DNA of 64,000 nt from Anaerobium acetethylicum (GTDB taxonomy: Bacteria; Bacillota; Clostridia; Lachnospirales; Lachnospiraceae). Shown here piece after piece: positions 52,335 through 61,010 of the stretch. The stretch covers positions 1-64,000 of the forward strand of contig NZ_FMKA01000008.1 in assembly GCF_900096945.1 (NCBI RefSeq), given 5' to 3'. Made by a program: the position numbers and the translations under genes. The notes beneath the pieces are model-generated. The model saw only the letters and a program-made list of their open reading frames with translations, searched no databases and had not been told where the DNA came from. Positions within the stretch are counted from its first letter, which is position 1. Each line of letters opens with the position of its first letter.

Positions 52335-53018
52335 ATGAGAACGAAAATGTCTAATATATTATGGGGAATCGCATTTATTGTAGTGGGTATCGGTTTTGCG
52401 GGAAATGCCCTTGAATTATGGGATTTCAGATTGTTTTTTGCAGGCTGGTGGACGTTGTTCATCATTGTGCCCTGCTGTATCAGCCTGGTACAGAATGGTC
52501 CGAAAACATCAACGGTAGTTGGAATCGTCCTCGGTGTGCTGATGCTTATGGCGGCACAGGGAATCGTGAACTGGGACATCATAGGAGCCATGATAGTTCC
52601 TGTTATTTTCGTCATAATCGGACTGGGATTCATTTTCAGGAGCACCGGAAAAAGGAATCAGATACCGCCAAATGTGGCGTCGCATTTTGAACAGGCTGAT
52701 TCAGAGCTTACAGCGGTATTTGGAGAAAGAAAGGCCAATTTCCGCAACCAGCAGTTCAACGGCGCTGACATCAATGCGATTTTTGGCGGTGTGACTCTGG
52801 ATCTGAGGGAAGCGGTGATTGACCATGATGTGCTGATCCATGCAACTGCCATTTTTGGGGGCGCAGATATCTTCGTGCCGGCAAATGTGAAGGTGAAGGT
52901 TTCGTCAGTACCAGTTTTTGGGGGCGTATCCAACAAATCAATGGCTTCTATCGAGCCGTCAGCACCGACGGTCTTCGTGAATGCCACATGCATGTTTGGG
53001 GGGATTGATATAAAATGA
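52335..53018 (+). CDS. LiaF-like membrane protein
   Basis: A 227-aa protein. Residues 1-105 hold four hydrophobic segments, two per repeated unit. Residues 125-227 form the LiaF-type C-terminal beta region (AVFGERKANF, INAIFGGVTLDLREAVI, ATAIFGGADIFVPANVKVKV, CMFGGIDIK). LiaF inhibits the LiaRS envelope-stress system in Bacillus, but no liaRS genes are seen here. The ATGA overlap with the next gene indicates coupling. The leader carries a decayed family D end. Confidence 0.85.
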   Translation: MRTKMSNILWGIAFIVVGIGFAGNALELWDFRLFFAGWWTLFIIVPCCISLVQNGPKTSTVVGIVLGVLMLMAAQGIVNWDIIGAMIVPVIFVIIGLGFIFRSTGKRNQIPPNVASHFEQADSELTAVFGERKANFRNQQFNGADINAIFGGVTLDLREAVIDHDVLIHATAIFGGADIFVPANVKVKVSSVPVFGGVSNKSMASIEPSAPTVFVNATCMFGGIDIK

Positions 53019-53869
53019 CCGGTTTCCAGAAAGCAATCAAGGTAGTAGCAATCGTATTTGCAATTTCACTTACAGCCACCATCATTGGCGGCATTGTGAA
53101 TCTTGCAGGATTCTTTATTAACGGTCTTACGGGCGGCGACGGAAAAACGACGGAAAATTTTTCAGAAGCATATGAAGAAGATGGAATCGAAGGCATAAAG
53201 ATTGAAAGTTCCTATGGCCGGCTTGTCATAAAATCCGGTGACGGCTTCCTTGTGGAAGCTGACGGAGCAAGCAGCAGATTTTCCAGCAGGGTTTCAAATT
53301 CAGGAATTCTTGTCATAACGAATACGGGAGGCAATTACAACTGGGCCGGAAAGTTTTTCGGAGGCGATGATGAATTCAAGGATGCAGTAATCACCGTAAC
53401 AGTTCCTGAAAAGTTTGAAGTAGAAAGCCTGGAGATAGAGAACGGCTTTGGTGATCTGATCATGCAGGATGTCGCTTGCGGATTTTTGAAACTGAAGCTT
53501 GGCGCCGGAGACTGCGACGTCATAGGTGTAAAGAGTGGAAGGACAGATATTGATGCAGGTGTAGGCGAGCTTTCCTTTATCGATGTGGTTCTGGGAAATG
53601 TGAACCTGAACTGCGGCGTCGGCGACATATCAATTGAGGGCATTATGACCGGAGAAAACGACGTGGACTGCGGAGTCGGAGAAATCGATATCAGGATAGA
53701 AGGAAACCGCGAGGATTACGATATTTCCGTTGAGCGCGGAATCGGTGAGATTTATCTGGACGGTGAGAAGCAGGATGACATGAAGGCAGGCGATTCATCT
53801 GCAGAAAACACACTGAATATCAATGGAGGAATTGGAGAGGTCAGTGTAAAATTTACTGAAACAGAATAG
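53015..53869 (+). CDS. DUF4097-type (LiaG-like) beta-helix protein
   Basis: A 284-aa protein. It has one N-terminal membrane segment (about 8-32), then a repetitive extracytoplasmic beta-strand domain. Repeating units of the form D-x-G-V/I-G-x-I/L are visible (DIDAGVGELSF, NLNCGVGDISI, DVDCGVGEIDI, SVERGIGEIYL, NINGGIGEVSV), each about 18-20 residues. This is the DUF4097 adhesin-like fold seen in LiaG. It probably acts with the preceding LiaF-like protein at the membrane. Confidence 0.83.
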   Translation: MTGFQKAIKVVAIVFAISLTATIIGGIVNLAGFFINGLTGGDGKTTENFSEAYEEDGIEGIKIESSYGRLVIKSGDGFLVEADGASSRFSSRVSNSGILVITNTGGNYNWAGKFFGGDDEFKDAVITVTVPEKFEVESLEIENGFGDLIMQDVACGFLKLKLGAGDCDVIGVKSGRTDIDAGVGELSFIDVVLGNVNLNCGVGDISIEGIMTGENDVDCGVGEIDIRIEGNREDYDISVERGIGEIYLDGEKQDDMKAGDSSAENTLNINGGIGEVSVKFTETE

Positions 53870-53887
53870 CAGGATATTAGCTCAAAG

Positions 53888-53917
53888 ACCGGACCGGTAT
53901 GATGGTCCGGTTTTTGA
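53888..53917 (+). terminator. Terminator of the LiaF/LiaG unit
   Basis: ACCGGACC / GGTCCGGT with an 8-base loop, then TTTTT. Confidence 0.88.
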
Positions 53918-53930
53918 TTTATAGGGTGGG

Positions 53931-54151
53931 GTGTCAATTTGCACAGGTTTCGCGAAACAGGACGTGATGCAAAACATGTTCATTCGCAGCGCGCTCTCGC
54001 TTAGATGAAGACGTAGTGGTACGTAAGGCCGCAAAGTACGCGGCCTAAGTACCAACGTCTTCATAAAGCTGCTCATTGAATCATGTTTTGCATCACTGCG
54101 TGTTGGATGGCGAATGTGAAAATTGACTAGGCTGAAGGTTACAGGAGGGGG
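53931..54151. repeat. Family A nested-palindrome repeat, copy 6 (core 53964-54096)
   Basis: The left side is shortened: GTGTCAATTTGCACAGG joins the outer terminal repeat directly to the second arm. The 133-bp core is complete. The right flank keeps GCGAATGTG and AATTGACTAGGC, ending in GGAGGGGGG. Confidence 0.9.
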
Positions 54152-54273
54152 GAACGCTTAGATGAAGACGTATCATCGTCTTCATAAAGCTGCTCATTGA
54201 ATTATGTTTTGCATCACTGCGTGTTGGATGGCGAATGTGCAGATGGACTAGGCTGAAGGTTATAGGAGGGGGG
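54152..54273. repeat. Family A internally deleted copy 7
   Basis: CGCTTAGATGAAGACG and CGTCTTCATAAAGCTGC flank a TATCAT loop, so about 60 bp of the inner arms are missing but a hairpin remains. The right flank repeats that of copy 6. Confidence 0.85.
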
Positions 54274-54318
54274 ATATACGTCCTTTGGTTCATGGGAACT
54301 GGGGAATTTGAGGTCCGA

Positions 54319-54402
54319 ATCTGGGAAGCTAAATCAATTTGGCAGGTGAGTGTATATAGAAAATTCCTCGAATTTCCTATATAGTAAAAACGTTCCCAGC
54401 AG
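54319..54402. ncRNA. Candidate structured element (three-stem junction), unassigned
   Basis: Outer stem CTGGGAA (54321-54327) / TTCCCAG (54393-54399) encloses two stems. One is GCTAAA(TCAA)TTTGGC. The other is TATATAGAAAATTC / GAATTTCCTATATA. Linkers include GGTGAGTG and GTAAAAACG. I could not match it to a known riboswitch or ribozyme. It lies upstream of the maf -10 (TATACT, 54461). Confidence 0.35.
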
Positions 54403-54507
54403 GCTCGGCGAAGGATCGTGCAAACACTAAAAAAGATAGTGCAAATGAAAAAAATGGTGGTATACTAATAGGGTTGAGCGCTGTTCATCAAATGAAAGGG
54501 GATTTCC

Positions 54508-55122
54508 ATGCATATAGAAAGCAATATAAGAATCATTCTTGCATCTGCTTCCCCAAGAAGGAAGGATCTTCTTGAACAGGCAGGAGCATCTTTTGAAATT
54601 ATTCCCAGTGTGGGAGAGGAAATTATAACAACAAAAATTCCGGACAAGGAAGTTGAGGAATTATCCAGACAGAAGGCTGGAGAAATAGAAGCCAGGGTCT
54701 TGGGCCCGGCGATCATAATCGGAGCCGATACCGTAGTGGCAATCGATGGGGAAATTCTTGGAAAACCGAAGGATGAGGAAGATGCGGTCCGCATGCTTTC
54801 AAACCTGCAGGGCAGGACACATCAGGTCTACACAGGGGTGACGGTGATAATCAGGACAGACAGCCAGAGAGAGTACATCACTTTTTCCGAGGCGACATCA
54901 GTTACCATGTATCCCATGACAGAGGAAGAAATAAAGGGGTATGTGAGGACCGGAGAACCGATGGACAAGGCAGGTGCTTATGGAATACAGGGTCTGTCTG
55001 CAGTATACATACAGAAAATTGATGGTGATTACAACAATGTGGTAGGCCTTCCTTTGGCCAGGCTATACCAGGAGCTTAAGAAAGCTGGTTTTGATTTAAC
55101 CTTGTCAGGCAGGCAGTTTTAG
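54508..55122 (+). CDS. maf: Maf-family nucleoside triphosphate pyrophosphatase
   Basis: A 204-aa Maf protein that hydrolyses non-canonical or excess nucleoside triphosphates to the monophosphate. Motifs are ILASASPRRKDLLEQAG, a VEELSRQKAGEIE helix, IIGADTVVAIDGEILGKPKDEEDA with the catalytic Asp, and DKAGAYGIQG. GAAAGGGGATTTCC precedes the ATG. Confidence 0.93.
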   Translation: MHIESNIRIILASASPRRKDLLEQAGASFEIIPSVGEEIITTKIPDKEVEELSRQKAGEIEARVLGPAIIIGADTVVAIDGEILGKPKDEEDAVRMLSNLQGRTHQVYTGVTVIIRTDSQREYITFSEATSVTMYPMTEEEIKGYVRTGEPMDKAGAYGIQGLSAVYIQKIDGDYNNVVGLPLARLYQELKKAGFDLTLSGRQF

Positions 55123-55193
55123 CAGATTGCGTCTATCCGCTTTGACAGGTACACCAGCTACAAGGATGAAAGAACAGGAGGAGTAGGAACAGG

Positions 55194-57212
55194 ATGAGAA
55201 ACGGAACGGGAGCAGTTGAAATTTCTAAAGGCATATACTGGGTGGGAGGCAATCTTGAAGAGAATCTGCAGTGCAACCCTTATCTTATCGTTGACGGTGA
55301 TGAGGCGGTCCTGATAGATCCGGGGTCCGTGCTTGATTTCGAAGCGGTTTATGAAAATGTGTGCTCTGTTGTGCCCCTTGAAAAAATCAAATATGTGATT
55401 CTGCATCATCAGGATCCTGATTTCTGCGCTAGCGTTCCTCTATTTGAAGCAAAGGGCTGCCGCTTCCAGATCGTGACCCATTGGAGGACCAGCACGCTCC
55501 TTGTCTATTATGGGATAAAATCAGATTTCTACATTGTCAATAAGAACAGGTTCATGCTGACTCTGGCTTCCGGAAGAGTCCTGGAGTTTGTCCAGACGCC
55601 GTATCTGCATTTTGCAGGATCTATTGCGACTTATGACAGGCAGTCAGGGACTCTTTTTTCAAGCGATCTTTTTGGTGCTTTTTCAAAAAGCTGGAGCCTG
55701 TATGCGGGCGATGATTATGTCGAAGGCATGAAAGCTTTTCACGAGCACTATATGCCGTCGAACAGGATACTCAGGCCCGTCATGTCTATGATGATGGAGA
55801 TGGAACTCAATATGATAGCGCCACAGCACGGCTCCATCATTAACAGGGATGTGAAGAAGTACATCAGGATTCTGCGGGATCTTGACTGCGGAAGCTTACT
55901 GGATCCGATTAAAAAGGAGCTGACGGTTGCTGGGGGATACCATGCCATCTGCAGCGCAATCCTGATCAGATATGCATCCATCTACAGCAGGGAAGAGGTC
56001 CTCGAGATGACCAGGGAACTTGAAATGAGGGTGAATGAGAAGCTGGAGGTCATCGATTCCAATAACACTGGAGATGTGCTGCTGAACAGGATCTTTGAAA
56101 AAGTCCTGGCAAAAAATGGGCTTTCATGGCTAATTGTAATTGAGCCCTACATGAAGGCGCTTGCCAAAGAATATGATATCCAGATGCCGCCCGTATTCGA
56201 CAGCAACTTCAAGGCCAACGAGCAGAAGATGGAGAACCTTAACAAGGAAAACCAGCTTCTTAAGGAGGTAAATGACAGGCTGCAAGGCAGCCTCCATGAG
56301 GCTGAGGACAAGCTTACAAGATGTCCGGTGACGAAATTCTATAATTTTGAATTCCTCAAAAAGTATCTGACCCATGAAATCAGAGATCTGATTCTGCAGG
56401 AATCCCTGCAGAATCCAGGACTGATGATCATCAGAGTTGATAATATTTCGAAAATCAGTTATGAATACGGTGAAAGCGAAGTGGAGCAGGTTTACAGAAA
56501 TCTGGCCTATATGATTGAAGAAATGCAGAATGACCTTACAACCGATTTCAGGCTTCAGGATGGATCCTTTGCCCTGTACACCCCGCAGTCGGAGAAAGAA
56601 TCGTCGTTGAGATTTGCAGAGCAGATAAGGAACGCCGTTGCCTCATCGGAAAAATTCATTGAAAAGATAACTGTATCCATAGGGGTTGTATGTTTTGATG
56701 AGATGCGTGAGGAAATCAAATATGCAAACAATCCGGAGGCGTTGTTCTTCCGGGAAGCAGTAGCACGTGTGAGGCAGGCCGAAATCCTTGGCCGGAATAT
56801 TGTATGCGGCCATAAGGCGGATGCCTCCCTCATAACCAAGGGTGTAAATATACTTCTCGTGGATGAGGACACTGTGGTAATGGATGTCATTAAGAATCAG
56901 CTGGAAAATATGGGGTACGGCGTCTATACAGCCAACGACGGTTCTGAAGCCGTCGATCTTGCATCAAAGAAGAATGTAGACCTTATCATATCAGAAATCA
57001 TGCTGCCAAAAATGGATGGACTGCTGGTCCGGGAAAATCTCCTGGCCCAATCCCATACAAAGAACATTCCTTACGTGATAGTCTCCCATCTGAAAAGTGA
57101 AGACACCGTCAGGAGGGCTTTTGAACTTGAGGTAAGCCATTATCTCAAAAAACCATTCATGGTAACGGAACTTATGGGAATCGTGAAGAGAACCATTGCA
57201 AGGGAGCGCTAG
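55194..57212 (+). CDS. ODP-type diiron metallo-beta-lactamase domain + degenerate GGDEF + degenerate receiver
   Basis: A 672-aa cytosolic three-domain protein. Residues about 8-240 are a flavodiiron/ODP-like MBL domain with HHQDPD (H-x-D-x-D form), a His in VTHWRTS, Asp in SSDLFGAF and His in APQHGSII. This arrangement fits the oxygen-binding diiron protein branch. Residues about 340-380 form a coiled coil. Residues 385-545 are a GGDEF-like fold whose signature reads QDGSF (455-459), so cyclase activity is not expected. Residues 550-672 are a receiver whose phosphoacceptor is Glu601 (SEIMLPKMDG). It starts with ATG after ACAGGAGGAGTAGGAACAGG. The next gene, a large glycosyltransferase, starts 2 bp after its stop. 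Confidence 0.87.
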   Translation: MRNGTGAVEISKGIYWVGGNLEENLQCNPYLIVDGDEAVLIDPGSVLDFEAVYENVCSVVPLEKIKYVILHHQDPDFCASVPLFEAKGCRFQIVTHWRTSTLLVYYGIKSDFYIVNKNRFMLTLASGRVLEFVQTPYLHFAGSIATYDRQSGTLFSSDLFGAFSKSWSLYAGDDYVEGMKAFHEHYMPSNRILRPVMSMMMEMELNMIAPQHGSIINRDVKKYIRILRDLDCGSLLDPIKKELTVAGGYHAICSAILIRYASIYSREEVLEMTRELEMRVNEKLEVIDSNNTGDVLLNRIFEKVLAKNGLSWLIVIEPYMKALAKEYDIQMPPVFDSNFKANEQKMENLNKENQLLKEVNDRLQGSLHEAEDKLTRCPVTKFYNFEFLKKYLTHEIRDLILQESLQNPGLMIIRVDNISKISYEYGESEVEQVYRNLAYMIEEMQNDLTTDFRLQDGSFALYTPQSEKESSLRFAEQIRNAVASSEKFIEKITVSIGVVCFDEMREEIKYANNPEALFFREAVARVRQAEILGRNIVCGHKADASLITKGVNILLVDEDTVVMDVIKNQLENMGYGVYTANDGSEAVDLASKKNVDLIISEIMLPKMDGLLVRENLLAQSHTKNIPYVIVSHLKSEDTVRRAFELEVSHYLKKPFMVTELMGIVKRTIARER

Positions 57213-57214
57213 AA

Positions 57215-60200
57215 ATGGACCTGAATACTACTATATGGCTGAACATCGTAACTGTTATACTGTTAGCGGATGCTATGATTGCAGCAGCAATGATTATTAA
57301 TAAAGTTTATAAAAAGGGTAGGATGCAAACATTTGGTAAAAACAGGGAGTATATCCTTCGGGCTGTGTCAGAAAACCATGCGGAAGGAAGCAGAAAAATA
57401 CCCTTCAGCTTCTATGCAGAAATGAGGCAGTCCCTAAGGCTGGATGCTGAGAGCTGTGAAAAGATGAAGGGCCTGTTTGATATCAAAAAGGCTGAAAGAA
57501 AGGCGCTAAGGCGTGCGGAGAGTGTTTTCAGGACGACCAGGATAAGAGGAGTCGCGGAACTTGGGATGCTTGGAACCGAGAAAGCCAGGCATGCTTTAGA
57601 ACTAGGTCTGCTCAGGGAAAAGGATAGCAGCGTAAAACTCTATATGGCAAACTCGCTGTCAGAAATCGGGGACAGCAATTCCATTAGTGTAATGGTAGCT
57701 TCGCTGTTTAATGCGAACCGTTTTTACAGGGAAAAGGTGAATATGCTGATTGCCGGATTCGGGAGTGAGTTCAATGACTATCTCCCGACGATTATGACTG
57801 TCGACAGGGTTGAAATAGTCGAGCTGATCGTGGATTTTGCTTCCGGGCATTTTTCGGCGCTTGTAAAAGACTATCTGATTCAGCTTATTGATACGAGACA
57901 GGAGAAGCTGGACTGGTACAGCCGAATGTACGGCTCTGATGTCGATTGCTGCGGAAACTGCATCCATAGAAGTCTGATGGTAGGAAGCAGTTCAACAATC
58001 AAATGCAGGTACAAGGGAATCCGGCCAGGAAATTATGTGTGCAGGCGCCATACCCTGCTTCCGGTCAGTATCAATTCGGGGGAAAATTACAGACAGGTGG
58101 TCTACAAGGCCTGCAGAATTCTTGCAGAATATTATCCGGCATTTCTGGACGATGAAAAGTATTTGAAATCAGCAGACCAAACCATCAAAAATATAGCCGT
58201 AGGAGCATTGGCGAACTACCGCTCAGAGGACAGGATCGTCAGGCTGATTGGCCTGCTTACGGAGGAAGAGACTTCCAGAAGTGCATCAAAGGCCATATCT
58301 GCAATTATTGAGAAGAACCCGGGCTATATCAATGCTGTTGCAGATGCACTTGCCGAAACAGAGAATATCGTGGCCAGAAGGGAACTTGCAAGGATTCTGG
58401 CTGGTAAAATAGAGTATTTTATTATGAAGCTGACAAAAGGGAACAAGGAAAAGGCCGAAAAGATTATTTTTGAAGTTCTGAAGCTTGGAAGAAGCAGTGA
58501 AATCATTGATTTCCTGAATAAAAATAAAAATTTGGATATTGAAGCCGAGCTGATCAGAATTGTCCGGAAGGCCTCAGAAGATCTGCCGGAACTCGAACAT
58601 ACCCTGTCCATCTATCTGAACAGAGTGCTTCTTGAAAAGTGCGGCATTATCCCGTACATGGTTGAAACTGAGAAAAAGGAAGAAAAGAAGGATAGGAATC
58701 TGACTACTTATCTTGTTGAATTGCTGGTAGTCATGACTGCCGGGCCCTTTTTAATCTATGCAGTCAGGCATATGGATACACTGCGCACGCTTCCCCTGGA
58801 CGATCAGATCCGGCATTTTGTCAGGGATTTCAACTATGGTTTTGTGTTCTACTCCGCAGCTATTAATATCGCTTATCTGATGCTGCTGCTGTTTTCCTAT
58901 ATCAATGTGGTAAAGCAGAAGAGGCTCCAGGCAGTAAAAGATGTTTCGATGCTTTTTAAGAAGAAGATGCTTCCTTCCGTGTCTATCATTGCACCGGCAT
59001 ATAACGAAGAGAAGACGATCATTGAGAGTTCAAATTCCCTTCTGAACCTCAAATATCCCGATTATGAACTGATTATTGTGAATGACGGATCGAAAGATGA
59101 TACTTTGCAGACCCTGATACGCTATTTCAATCTTATCAGGGTGGACTACATGTTTGAAAGCAGTCTGAAGACAAAGCCAGTCAGAGGTATATACAGGAAT
59201 CCTGCAAGGCCGGGATTCACTGTCGTGGATAAGGAAAACGGAGGAAAAGCGGATACGCTGAACGCTGGAATCAACATCTCGAGTAAAGAGTATTTCTGCG
59301 GCATAGATGCGGATTCCCTGATCGAGGAGGAAGCGCTCTTAAGACTTGCGGCGATGACCCTGGATGAGAACCAGGAGACACCGGCACTGGGAGGGAACAT
59401 TTTTCCTATAAACGGCTGCCAGGTCGAAAAAGGAAAGATCAATAAGACAGGGATTCCCCGGAACTGTCTTGCAAGAGTGCAGATGATGGAATATATCCGC
59501 TCTTTTATGGGTGGAAGGCTTGGATGGGCTTATCTGAACAGCCTGCTTATCATTTCGGGAGCCTTTGGCCTCTTCAGAAAAGACAGGGTTGTGGGGGTAG
59601 GTGGATATCTGACAAGCAGTGAGAGGTATGAAAAGGATACGGTTGGCGAGGATATGGAACTTGTCGTGCGTATTGTCAGGTCGATCAGGGAGCTGGGCGG
59701 AAGCTACAGGATATGCTACGCATATAATGCAAACTGCTGGACCGAAGTACCTGAAGAGATCGGAGTGCTGAGAAAGCAGAGATACCGCTGGCATAAGGGA
59801 CTGATCGACATCCTGTATTTTCATAAGGAAATGCTGTTCAATCCCGATTATGGAAGGGCTGGAATCATGGCCATGCCGTATTTCTTTATTTTTGAAATGG
59901 CCGGGCCCCTGATTGAAATGGGCGGATATTTTATGGCAATAGCAGCATTTTTCCTTGGGATGATGAACTATGAGATTGCCCTGCTGCTGTTTGTTACAAC
60001 CATTCTTATGGGGACTCTCGTATCCATGTCTTCGCTTATGATTTCAGAAAAGGGAGCTGCGTATTTTACAGTGAAAGAAGTGCTGGTACTTGCGGGATAT
60101 GCAATAGCTGAAAATTTTGGGATAAGGCAGATACTCAGCGTATGGCGCGTGGGAGCATTTTTTGAGATGTTCAGAAGCACAGGAGGGTGGAATAAGGCAG

Positions 60201-60241
60201 AACGTAAGGGGTTTTCAAGCGCTCAGACTGCCGACAGATAG
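57215..60241 (+). CDS. HEAT-repeat / family 2 glycosyltransferase membrane protein
   Basis: A 1008-aa protein. One N-terminal membrane segment (about 8-28) is followed by a helical HEAT-repeat region (about 90-480). That region is interrupted by a cysteine cluster CCGNC ... KC ... VC (about 246-280) that may bind a metal or iron-sulfur centre. Two membrane segments follow (about 505-575). Then comes a processive GT2 domain: SVSIIAPAYNEEKTI, VNDGSKDDT, DADS (about 695), GED and QRYRW (about 854-858), ending with three membrane segments. The GT2 part resembles cellulose, hyaluronan and poly-GlcNAc synthases. It should polymerise and export a glycan. The pairing with an ODP/GGDEF/REC protein suggests control by oxygen or redox state. 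Confidence 0.87.
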   Translation: MDLNTTIWLNIVTVILLADAMIAAAMIINKVYKKGRMQTFGKNREYILRAVSENHAEGSRKIPFSFYAEMRQSLRLDAESCEKMKGLFDIKKAERKALRRAESVFRTTRIRGVAELGMLGTEKARHALELGLLREKDSSVKLYMANSLSEIGDSNSISVMVASLFNANRFYREKVNMLIAGFGSEFNDYLPTIMTVDRVEIVELIVDFASGHFSALVKDYLIQLIDTRQEKLDWYSRMYGSDVDCCGNCIHRSLMVGSSSTIKCRYKGIRPGNYVCRRHTLLPVSINSGENYRQVVYKACRILAEYYPAFLDDEKYLKSADQTIKNIAVGALANYRSEDRIVRLIGLLTEEETSRSASKAISAIIEKNPGYINAVADALAETENIVARRELARILAGKIEYFIMKLTKGNKEKAEKIIFEVLKLGRSSEIIDFLNKNKNLDIEAELIRIVRKASEDLPELEHTLSIYLNRVLLEKCGIIPYMVETEKKEEKKDRNLTTYLVELLVVMTAGPFLIYAVRHMDTLRTLPLDDQIRHFVRDFNYGFVFYSAAINIAYLMLLLFSYINVVKQKRLQAVKDVSMLFKKKMLPSVSIIAPAYNEEKTIIESSNSLLNLKYPDYELIIVNDGSKDDTLQTLIRYFNLIRVDYMFESSLKTKPVRGIYRNPARPGFTVVDKENGGKADTLNAGINISSKEYFCGIDADSLIEEEALLRLAAMTLDENQETPALGGNIFPINGCQVEKGKINKTGIPRNCLARVQMMEYIRSFMGGRLGWAYLNSLLIISGAFGLFRKDRVVGVGGYLTSSERYEKDTVGEDMELVVRIVRSIRELGGSYRICYAYNANCWTEVPEEIGVLRKQRYRWHKGLIDILYFHKEMLFNPDYGRAGIMAMPYFFIFEMAGPLIEMGGYFMAIAAFFLGMMNYEIALLLFVTTILMGTLVSMSSLMISEKGAAYFTVKEVLVLAGYAIAENFGIRQILSVWRVGAFFEMFRSTGGWNKAERKGFSSAQTADR

Positions 60242-60340
60242 AGTTGCCGGAAACGCAATAGGTATTGAAATTTGGGTGGATTCATACTATTATAGAAGTG
60301 GCTGTTTATAGCCATTAAAGTATTAGAAATGAGGAATATT

Positions 60341-61009
60341 ATGTATAAATTGTTCATATTTGATTTAGATGGAACGCTGGCAGATACAGTAGAATCGATT
60401 GCATGTTCGGGAAACCTGGCAATTGCGGAGGCGGGATTTGCACCTCTTGAGGTCAGCAGATACAGGGGATTTGCCGGAGACGGCGTCAAGGAGCTGATTA
60501 AGCGGATGCTGGCTGCTGTTGGAGATGAGGAACTGAAAAACTTTGACCAGGTCGAAGCAAGATATCATAAGCTGCTTGCAGAGCATTGCATGTACAAGGT
60601 TTCGGTATTTGACGGAATACTGGAATTTCTGGACTGTCTCAAAGAAATGGGCATCAAGATTGCAGTGTTGTCGAACAAGCCGCATGAACGGACCGTGGAG
60701 GTTATCGAGGAACTTTTTGGCAAGGACTATTTTGACCATGTCCAGGGACAGACTGAAAGCATAGAAAGAAAACCGGATCCACAGGGAGCGCTTATGATTG
60801 CAGAAAAATTCCAGGCAGATCCCCGGGAGTGCGTATATGTCGGAGATACGAATACGGACATGATTACCGGAAAAGGATCCAACATGTTTACTGTGGGCGT
60901 CACCTGGGGATTCAGAGACAGGGACGAACTGGAAAAAAATCATGCAGACTGGGTGATAGACAGTCCATCCGAGCTGATGAAGCTTTTAGGAAAGGAAGTT
61001 TTGAATTAG
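60341..61009 (+). CDS. HAD-family hydrolase, phosphoglycolate phosphatase-like
   Basis: A 222-aa subfamily IA HAD phosphatase. Motif I is FIFDLDGTLAD, motif II VLSNKP, motif III K in RKPDPQGAL, and motif IV GDTNTDMITG. The helical cap lies between motifs I and II. It is close to Gph/PGP proteins. Substrate assignment is by analogy. TGAGGAATATT makes ATG 60341 the better start. An ATG 12 bp earlier overlaps that site. One base separates it from the next HAD gene. Confidence 0.88.
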   Translation: MYKLFIFDLDGTLADTVESIACSGNLAIAEAGFAPLEVSRYRGFAGDGVKELIKRMLAAVGDEELKNFDQVEARYHKLLAEHCMYKVSVFDGILEFLDCLKEMGIKIAVLSNKPHERTVEVIEELFGKDYFDHVQGQTESIERKPDPQGALMIAEKFQADPRECVYVGDTNTDMITGKGSNMFTVGVTWGFRDRDELEKNHADWVIDSPSELMKLLGKEVLN

Positions 61010-61010
61010 T

